Positions 56,085-64,000 of a DNA stretch of 64,000 nucleotides are shown here, piece by piece. This DNA is from Gonocerus acuteangulatus (lineage: Eukaryota > Arthropoda > Insecta > Hemiptera > Coreidae). How positions within the stretch are numbered: position 1 is the stretch's first letter; each line of letters begins with the position of its first letter. The translations under genes and the position numbers were made by a program. The stretch lies in contig OX328130.1 of NCBI GenBank assembly GCA_946811695.1, positions 69,737,973 to 69,801,972 on the forward strand, given 5' to 3'. The notes under the pieces were generated by a model, which was not told the origin of the DNA, did not search any database, and saw nothing but the letters and a program-made list of their open reading frames with translations.

Positions 56085-58608
56085 AGCCTTATAATATACA
56101 GCAAATGATAGAGCAACCAGGTTTACATGTCTTAGGTATAAAAAATGACCAACGGTGAATATAGAAATACAATAAAAATTATAGTCTAACATTAACAAAA
56201 ATCCATTTATGTCTAACTGCTCATTAGCCACAGCTACATCAACCAGGTGTAGAAATAAGGCTTTATAATATAAAGGGAACGAAAAAGCAAACAGGCGTTC
56301 TTATAGTGAACATAAAATATAACTTAAGTAAAATATAAATACATATATGAAAATACTTAAAAAGATATTTATGTTAGATAGTTTCTCGGGTGCAGATAAG
56401 CTGGATAAAAAGAAGTGTGAATGTTTCAGACTTTAGGAGAGGGGTGACAAATTCTGATAAGGCAAAGTTGCATAACAAAGAGCATGGAATGAGTAACGTG
56501 GCAAATAGGCGGCGAAACAAAGGAGGCTTCAATGACTGTGGTTTTAGATTTTATGATTATGCACTTGACAACCCCGAGGCAATACCACGAACATATGAAG
56601 TAGGATTCACTGGATAGGGAAGATAAAAATAGCGATATCCATTAATGATTCTATTCCATAGGAGAACACCACCGTGGATCTAAGAGAGACAATAAGCTTG
56701 CTCTTGTCCGCGCAAAACATGCTGTCAATTGGAGCGGTAGTACAATTCAGTATTCCACACAGTGAAGAGGAGTACGACCCCCCCCCCCCCAGGAACGGAT
56801 TTGCTTGCGCCAATAATGCATGGAGGTTTCTCCTGTTTATGACCTTATCACTATCATTATTATTTGAACTTTTGTTTAATCGCATGTGCATCTAATCAGT
56901 AAAATTAAGTTGTAATAAATTCAGGCAAATTATATTTTCAGCATAAAAACCATCTTTAAAAAATAGAGCTTTATGATCTTTGGTTCCCATTACAGACAAG
57001 ATTTCAAGATACTTTTACTGGTTCATTTTCTTTTCTCTCTAGAAAGAGAGTAATCTAGTAATATTCTTCCTTTGCGTGCTTTCAGTATTTATGGAAGTAG
57101 GTGTTCCATCACCTAGTGAGGTGCGAGAGGAAGAGGACCTAGGAGTATTGCCCAGAGTCCCCGAAGGGTTAGAGCGAAAGGAAAGGAGAGTGGGTGGTAA
57201 ATTCGGAGAGGCTCGGCTCTCTACGGGAAGTCTCGGCTATGGTCGGAAAGGGTCGGGGTATAGGTAGAAGGGACAGGAGCTAGCGTCTCCTACCCTTCCA
57301 AACGCCATGCGCTCTCACTCCTCTTAGTTACATAGGTTAAGTTTTTAGTCTTAAGGTATTAGTGTACAGATCTAGCTATCCACCTATATTTTCGATTTTC
57401 ATCTCCCTCTTACTGTCCCTTCTTTCAACTATCCATTTGCGACAACACTAGCGATTTCCCAGTCGCTCAGTTTTTTTACCCCTTACCCTCAGTTACGGCT
57501 GACTTATACTATCCCTTATTATTTGCTACAAGCCTTCAAATGTGCTTCAGCATAGTATAAGGCAGTCTCTTTCCAATCACTTCACCCCGCAGTGCTTAAG
57601 TTCCAGGAGCAGTGCTCAAGTCCACTCGCGCAGTTTTGCTTTCTTTCTTCTTTTACTTTCTTTTTGTTTTGCATCTCCTTTTATTGGGATAGGGGAAAAA
57701 AAGCGTCTCCTGCGTTATCCCAGTTTGTGTAAACACTGATGAATAGGTTTTAACTCTCAGCATAAGGTTTCATTCATAAAAGAGAGAGAGAGAATTATAA
57801 TGTATTTCCCTCGCTTTTACATACGGTAATTTGTTTACCTCCATCAACTTGAAGATTTCAAACTCCTCTATGTACTTGGGACATTGACGATGCGATGCCA
57901 GGATGGATGCGGGCCCTTACAAGCGTTGCACTTAGGGCTGCTAAAGCATGGCCCTTTTGCTTTTTCTCGCTACATTTTCTACACACTGCATCTTTATTAC
58001 AACGCTTGGCAGTGTGTCTAAGAAGAAACATTTGTTACAGCGTATAGGCGACGGTACATACAATTTCACTGGTAGAACCTGGTAAGCAACTTTGATTTCT
58101 TTAGGGAGATTAGGTGTACAAAAGGTTAGTATATATTTATTAGTGTTAAACTTGCAACCATTACGAAAAAAAAAGAAAAAGTCCGACTCGCAGGAACTGC
58201 GTCATCTTAGCGCGGTTCCATACATCTCGAAGAAATGGAATAGATTAGGCATCACAAATCACAGGAAACTGACAGTAGCCAACTTACACTGATAATAGAA
58301 TACGGATAATTCTTAATCCTCATTCTTGAGGAAGGCTGAATAAGTCAATACAATTATGTACTGAAAACATACTCACTCTTCGACTACTGCACAGAAGGCC
58401 CTATTTCGAACCAAAAATTCGTTGTCTTTTTTAAATCTCTTTTGCTTTACTAGCAAATTCACTTTACTGTTATAATCAACTGTAAATATGTGCTTCATGA
58501 CAAAATTCCATTCTCTCGAGGGTAAAATCTTTATATAAAATAAGAAATAACGATAACTTCAGTAGTAGGCTGTGAGGAAGGTTATATAGATAGGAGAATT
58601 AAAAACAA
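56085..58608. repeat. dispersed block, uninterrupted copy B2
   Basis: A continuous 2.5-kb match to 13608-13872 plus 20488-22205 plus 23341-23905. It serves as the empty-site reference for the insertions in copy A2. Short open stretches conserved between copies exist (56410-56610), but frameshifts differ and no family is recognised. Confidence 0.82.
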
Positions 58609-59681
58609 ACTTATGTATACGCCATCATGATTAGCCACTGCCATCATGATTGCCACAGCCACTTCAAACTTATTACCAATACCTTTCACTGTTTCTTGAC
58701 TTATTTTACTAAAATACTAATTTCACTGATAAATGCAACTAAAAACAACCAATTAAAAAGTGAGATAAACAAAGACAAAACCCGTTCAAAACAAACATTT
58801 TTTAAGTTTCAAGCGCTTATATCTCTGATTGACATTGTCCCACCGAATATTGCTTTAGAACTTTTTTTTGTAGAGAATTTAGCAAGCGTTCGAATCATCA
58901 CCTTCCACTTACCACGATTACCCAACCGTTTTTGAGTTATTTGCAAGGACCGAAATAGAATTAAATGTTTCCTAAAAATTATGAAAAAAAAAATTGCTTC
59001 ATAATTTATATTTTTAAAATTAATGAATAACTGTTATGAAATAATTTTTATTTTCAAGTTTTTAAAATAAAAATTATTAGAGCATTTTTTTTAAAAAAAT
59101 AATAAAATATATCAATTACGATGGAATTTTTATTTTTATTTCCCAATAATAAAAATTAAAGGTTAAGTGAAACTCATTTATTAAATATCTCTTATTCTCG
59201 GAACAAATTAGTAAATACTTGATTTGGAACCTTTCGTTTATTAGAAGTTATTTGTTTATGTCAGTGAATCAAAATTCGTCTAAATCCAATTGATTTGAAT
59301 GAGTATATATTGTATATTCTAGAATTTGTTTTTGTGCATTACTTTTTTTTTGTTTTTGTTTCTATTCATTATTAGTCGCTATGTGTGCGAGCTCTTAAAA
59401 TCAATAAATCTATTCATTATGGCACTAATATTTTTTTTTTTATTTATAATTATGTTTAAAGTTAAAATAATAAAAAATTACAACGAATTTTTGGTTGTTT
59501 GGAATAGATCCTTCTGAGTATTAGTGGAAGAGTGAGTACCTACGTCTTCAGTGCATAATTGTATTGACTTATTCAGCCTTCCTCAAGAATGGGGATTAAG
59601 AATTATCTGCTTCTGTGTAAGCATTTCTTTGAGATGTACGGAACCGCGCTAAAATGACGCAGTTCCTGCGAGGACTTTTTT
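58176..59681. repeat. inverted pair of hairpin-ended repeats
   Basis: 58176-58385 and about 59520-59681 are inverted copies, outer sequence AAAAAGTC then CTCGCAGGAACTGCGTCAT. Each outer end carries the CGCAG/CTGCG stem-loop followed by a T or A run. 58620-58935 between them is DINE-like and 58940-59500 is AT-rich without a gene. This may be one TIR element or two separate insertions. Confidence 0.6.
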
Positions 59682-59958
59682 AAAATGTACCAAATTAATC
59701 AAAAGAGTTTATAGTAAAAAGGAAAAAAATAAATAAATTGTTTCATGTTTTTTTCTCTTTCAATTTTAATCCTCTTTTTTGATTAAAACAAATTAATCAT
59801 AAGTGTATGCAGACTTTTTTTACTAACTGTATATGAATTAATACTTGTTTTAGCACTGCTCAATAAAATGGATGCTCATTGTTCTCAGGTTTCAGAGGAT
59901 GAAGGTTATATCTCTTTAGTGTTGATGCCTATTACTTCTATAAATCGCTCACCCAAAG

Positions 59959-59989
59959 ATGAAGATGTCGCTTTCTGTTGGTCTGAGGG
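59959..59989 (+). CDS. zinc-finger gene 2, candidate first coding exon
   Basis: MKMSLSVGLR ends in phase 1 at a strong donor GGTAAGT (GT at 59990-59991) and joins in frame to 61441. An earlier ATG at 59868 in another frame (MDAHCSQVSEDEGYISL) has a good context but would join out of frame, so it is probably an upstream reading frame. In-frame stops upstream support a start at 59959. The exon is tentative. Confidence 0.45.
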
Positions 59990-60476
59990 GTAAGTTAAAG
60001 GCTTTTAGCGTAAACTTAGTGATTGATACCCTTTTATTTCCTAAGGCGAACACAATTAACCTTAAGTGGTCCAATTAATTATTATATGACTTTATTTGAG
60101 AAGAAGCTGCTTCCTTGTTATTGGGTCATTCCATGCCAGTTCATCCAAGCATGTCACCCATTCCTCAGATTTGGCTGAATTTTTTTTTATTTCTTATTTG
60201 ACCATCCTAATAACCCATACCAAGTTTTAAGACATGATCTTGACCCGTTTTTAAGTTATGAATTTTTGAAATTTGGCAAAATATGGTTAAAATGAGGTTT
60301 CTGAGGCTGTCACTTTCGGTGTTGCCATTGTATTGAAAAATCCATAACTTCTATAATATTTAACATGAAGCAATAATTATTTCACCAAAATGTTCAGAAA
60401 AGCTTGGAGATTATAGGAAAAATATATTTGGCTAATTATCAATTTATATTTCTGTGTAATGCTTTAGTAAACTTAA

Positions 60477-61390
60477 ATTTTGAGGAATTTTTTAGCCGAT
60501 AAACAAAACAATTTTAAAATCAATTAATGACCAAAGGCATAGAAGTAACCAAAGTAATTTTTTTTTTTTTAATTTAACCTTAAGATGCATACTAATATAA
60601 TCTGGAATAAAATTAATGGTTTTTTACCTGCTCGTATGTTTAAAAATGCTTAAAAGATAAAATTCAGGTTATATTGAGTAAAGTCAATGAAATAAACTTA
60701 TTTAAAATTCTTATCTAGTTATAAAATATATGAATTTTATTCATAACATTGCTCTATCATGGGCGAATATAATTGGGGGGGGGGGGGGGTGCAGCCCCCT
60801 CTCCTCCCGAAATCTGAAAAATGTGCCATAAAAACCTTAAAAATAAATTAAATAAGAAGACTTAGTTTAGAAAAATAATGTTTTTGTGATGTAATAGCGT
60901 TTGCATTGTAATACCCCCCAAATGCTTTCAGCACCACCCCCCCCCCCCCCCCAAAATTCTGATGCATACTAAAATAATCTGGAATAAAATTAATGGTCTC
61001 AGGTTTTTATGACACATTTTTCTGATTTAGGGGGGAGCTGCAGCTTCCTTAGCCCCCCCTTATAATACGCCCATGATAGAGCAATGTTATAAATAAAATA
61101 TATTATTTTTCAATTAGAGAAAATAATAGAAGCTTTAAACTTTATAAGAATTTTAAATAAATTTATTTCATCGGATTTAGTCAATATAATCTGAATTTTA
61201 TCTTTTAAGCATTTTTAAACAGCAATAAGCAGGTAAAAAAAACCATTAATTTTATTCCAGATTATATTAGTATGCATCTTAAGGTTAAGTGTTAAAAAAA
61301 AAAAAAATTTCTTTGGATACTGCTACGCCTTTGGTCTATAATTGATTTAAAAATTTTTTTTTGTTTATCGGCTAAAAAATGCCTCAAAAG
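60477..61390. mobile_element. giant palindrome in a zinc-finger gene 2 intron
   Basis: The outer arms start TTTTGAGGAATTTTTTAGCC (60477) and end with the complement at 61390. Pairing continues inward past GCATACTAATATAATCTGGA and a G-run/C-run (60777-60800, 60939-60953, 61031-61073) to about 60838/61008. The arms are about 350 bp. The inner loop repeats GGAATAAAATTAATGGT once more. No gene. Confidence 0.85.
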
Positions 61391-61440
61391 AATAAATAAA
61401 TATAACGTATTAGTTCAAGAGTTTCTCTTATTTTTTTCAG

Positions 61441-61515
61441 GACTTGAGGAGAAAGATGCAAGAGTGAAGAAAAAGCATGGACTCAATTTGCCTGAAGAAA
61501 TCCGAGATGTCGAAG
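61441..61515 (+). CDS. zinc-finger gene 2, small exon
   Basis: 75 bp between TTTTTTTCAG and GTAGAAC, phase 1 on both sides. It encodes LEEKDARVKKKHGLNLPEEI plus RDVE. No known domain. The LNLPEE/LNLPLE similarity to the 45362 and 62463 exons suggests exon duplication. Confidence 0.72.
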
Positions 61516-61778
61516 GTAGAACAATAGATTTATTTAATTATCTTTACCTGGAGATATTCATGTGTGCACTTGTTAATGTATTAAATTAGAACATTATGTG
61601 TTATGAAAATTTCTCTTAATGACTGGAATATTTTGTTTGAGATGTGATTTGCTCATAGTCAATGATAATAATTTCTTTGTTCAAGTCATTATGTATTGAA
61701 TATCTTCATATTTTTAATCAAACTAACTAGATCCATCATAAATGTCTGAATGTAATTTTGGATTATTTTATTGAACAG

Positions 61779-61862
61779 AGTATGAAGCAGGAGGTTATAG
61801 CAATGAGATGGTTTTTATAAAAGAAGAGACTTTATATGAAGAGGTTTATACATCGACCTCAG
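61779..61862 (+). CDS. zinc-finger gene 2, small exon
   Basis: 84 bp between TTATTGAACAG and GTAATTAG, phase 1 on both sides. It encodes EYEAGGYSNEMVFIKEETLY plus EEVYTSTS, an acidic segment. 61863-62462 is an intron without other features. Confidence 0.7.
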
Positions 61863-62462
61863 GTAATTAGTGTTAATTATTCTTATATTTTTGCCTTGAT
61901 AACTCTTTCTACCATATAGATAATTAATAAAATGGTAGTTTATCTCTAATATAGTGACTGAAACTATGGCTGAATATAAAAATATATTAAATTTTATTCG
62001 TTAACACGTAGTCAAATTTTCCATAATAATAAATATTGTCTTATACTGTAGAACATGAAAATTTCATGGATGCTGAACGTTGCTTATTAACTTTCTTTTG
62101 CACAACATTTTGCTTGCTCTGTTAAAAATAGAAGCTGACGTCATTTCTTGATTGACCAACTCTTTAATATTGTTTTACTTGAGACATGATTAATTAACAT
62201 TGGCTTTTAAATGCTTTTTCATCACATTTGCAAAAACACTCTTTTTGCTGTTTGCTAGAAATGACGTATCTCAAAACTAAGAACTGTTTGTTTTAATTAT
62301 AGCTATTTGAAAATTGAAGTAACTCCTGGAATGACCTTTTCAATAGTCTATTTATTTGCACCTTTGCTAATGTTTGTTTACAGAATGCTCACGAGGTGAA
62401 GGTGCTCTGTTAGTTTTCACTGTCAGTAGTTGTTTTTTCTGAGTCATTCCTATTTCTTACAG

Positions 62463-62534
62463 AGATAAGGAGCTATACACACATAAAAGAAGAAGAAGAG
62501 CTGAATTTACCTTTGAAATCTGAGCAGCTTGAAG
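62463..62534 (+). CDS. zinc-finger gene 2, small exon
   Basis: 72 bp between TATTTCTTACAG and GTAGTAAA, phase 1 on both sides. It encodes IRSYTHIKEEEELNLPLKSE plus QLE. It is homologous to 45362-45433 and 40366-40437, including flanking intron sequence. Confidence 0.8.
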
Positions 62535-62680
62535 GTAGTAAAATAAAGTTCACTATTAGTATACCTTTTATTCATATCACATTATAAAGAAATTTATGTT
62601 ATTATATTTAGGCTAGAAAAGGCTGTTAGTCTGTAGATGGGTATTATTTTTTTTTTAATAATTAATTTTTGCTTACCTAT

Positions 62681-62800
62681 TTAACCCTTACACATTGAAG
62701 CGCCAATATATTGGTGTTCAGCGGCATTGGCTCAGGTGACGGAGCACAAATATATTGGCGTTAGCATTTCAGACCCAGCTTGCGTAATAAGTGACGTTTG
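62681..62800. other. possible piggyBac-like end with hairpin
   Basis: TTAA (62681-62684) followed by CCCTTACACATTG and a GCGCCAATATATTGG/CAAATATATTGGCG foldback. No matching right end with AGGG-TTAA was found, so this is only suggestive. 62800-63180 holds nothing recognised. Confidence 0.25.
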
Positions 62801-63184
62801 TGAGAATCCTCGAAAGAAGCTACAATCAGCCTGGTCCTTCGTCAGCTCCAGGATGTGCTATTAAAGAGCATTCTAGGATTTTGAGAAAGACAGTTGGTCT
62901 TTTCTTCATTTCAAGGGAAATAAGTTTTATTTTAGTAGTACAAAGGTGTTACGTTTAAACGTTTTTACACTAATTAAAGAATATACATGTTACTAATAAG
63001 TGAACATAAAAGTCTAAAAAATCAACTTATTTTATGTAATTAATAATTTTAGTTTAAATTATTTGGAATTATTATTATTATTAAATTTTAATGTCCATTT
63101 ATTATTGACAGAGAATTTTAGGACGGGTTATCCTATAGGTTACCACCCTTTTCTAGTCAGGATAAGGCTGATGCCTTTTCTTTT

Positions 63185-63305
63185 TTTCTAAAGAAAAGCC
63201 ACCACCCCTAGTGGGAATCAAACCCACGACCCTTTGGCACGGTGTGTTAAGTGCTCACGCCTTAACGCTCACGGCCACCGGAGGCCCGGTGGCCGTGAGC
63301 GTTAA
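63185..63305 (-). mobile_element. tRNA-like SINE with terminal palindrome
   Basis: On the minus strand: GGCCTCCGGTGGCCGTGAGC with an A-box-like TGGCCGTGAGCG and B-box GGTTTGATTCC (63214-63224), then AGGGGTGGTGGCTTTT. 63262-63305 is a perfect palindrome with 20-bp arms TTAACGCTCACGGCCACCGG and a 4-base loop. Flanking TTCCAAATAA/TTATTTGGAA sequences are also inverted. It is a different family from SINE-1 and is degenerate as a tRNA. Confidence 0.6.
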
Positions 63306-63983
63306 TAATAATTCCAAATAAAAGTTTATTTGGAATTAAACTTTTCTTATTGCTTATGTAATAATTATAATTAATAATTAAAAAAAGGAAGGTAACTGGG
63401 CAATTTGTAAATTTAAGACGATAGAGAGAAACTAAATAAATGACTTAATGATAGTGTGAGAGCGCGGAATGTAGAGCGAGTATCAGAGCATCTAGGGGCT
63501 AAGTCAGCCTTGTTTGAAGAGAGAGATGGGGCGAAGGCTGGGCCGTCTGAGGGAGTGACAAGTCCGTACGTAGTCCAGTCCGGAAAGGGTGAAACCAAAA
63601 CATGCATTTCTTCTAAAACTTTGAACATTGACATTTTTTAATAAAGAGATCATGGAGGTTAGCAAAATGCATATAGTTTTACTTTTCTTTCGTTTGTTCA
63701 GTCATTTCTGTGTGGTAGTGGAAGATATTTCCTTTTAAATTAGAAAGTCTTCATTTCGATGAAAGGTAATTTTAACGAATAGTTTTACATTCACTTGAAG
63801 ACTTTTAGAATGCTTCCTGTTAACATAATATAATTTAAATTTTTATAAATAGTATATTGTTTCTTTTAAAGATTATTGTGTGCCAATGCTCTGTGGTCAA
63901 CAATAATGTTTATTTTTAGATATCCATTATATTGTATTCCACTTTCCTTTTATGTTCTAACTTTTCTTCTTTTCAACTTGCAG
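63306..63983. other. intron 3' part of zinc-finger gene 2
   Basis: 63840-63983 is homologous to 47980-48110, the intron end before the terminal exon of gene 1. 63450-63600 is a GC-richer patch with no recognised function. Confidence 0.6.
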
Positions 63984-64000
63984 ATGATCCATCCTCTGAA
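63984..64000 (+). CDS. zinc-finger gene 2, next exon (partial)
   Basis: After TTTTCAACTTGCAG the exon opens ATGATCCATCCTCTGAA, read in phase 1 as DDPSSE. It corresponds in position and phase to the start of the 12-finger exon of gene 1 (DNRLPEG). The window ends here; a finger array is expected beyond it but not seen. Confidence 0.75.

Noticed and set aside
59868..59993. ATG with good context starting MDAHCSQ as the start of zinc-finger gene 2
   Set aside because: At the strong donor it ends in phase 2 and would read into a stop in the next exon; a start at 59959 joins in frame. It may be an upstream reading frame.

Overview
This window looks like an intergenic to intronic stretch of a repeat-rich arthropod genome, most likely an insect. 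The background is very AT-rich with long (TA)n runs, and spliced exons have consistent intron phases. The mobile-element content is typical of insects: Ty3/gypsy and copia LTR elements, R1-like, RTE-like and RNase H-bearing non-LTR elements, a Penelope-like element, piggyBac- and hAT-like MITEs, tRNA-derived SINEs and Helentron/DINE-like elements. I cannot name the species. No bacterial gene, rRNA gene, functional tRNA or CRISPR array was seen.

Layout. 1-1.8 kb is an AT-rich repeat block whose second copy lies at 53.0-55.6 kb. 1.85-4.2 kb is an element with 8-bp target-site duplications (TSDs). 4.9-12.9 kb is a nested stack: an old minus-strand Ty3/gypsy element (H) split by a small deleted LTR element (A) and by a larger Ty3/gypsy element (B), and B is itself split by a 784-bp TIR element. 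13.0-14.5 kb holds two MITEs. 14.5-19.8 kb is a Ty3/gypsy element (C) with LTRs that look identical. 20-24 kb is the interrupted copy of a repeat block found intact at 56.1-58.6 kb. 24.5-27.5 kb is a decayed minus-strand copia element. 27.8-38.6 kb holds non-LTR fragments, DINE-like elements, a large foldback and an orphan palindrome carrying hammerhead-like motifs. 38.6-44.2 kb is an R1-like LINE present as two overlapping pieces, one of them carrying a Penelope-like element.

The only credible host genes are two related C2H2 zinc-finger genes on the plus strand. The first has an exon at 45.36 kb and a 12-finger terminal exon at 48.1-49.3 kb. The second has small phase-1/phase-1 exons from about 59.96 to 62.5 kb, and its next exon begins at 63,984 and runs off the window. 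Their introns are homologous near the terminal exon but have gained different inserts, including two very long palindromes. A copy of one small exon with its intron flanks sits inside the R1 LINE region at 40.2-41.0 kb, and an antisense zinc-finger relic lies at 44.8 kb.

All coordinates, TSDs and repeat matches were read by eye. Family assignments rest on motifs, not on database searches.
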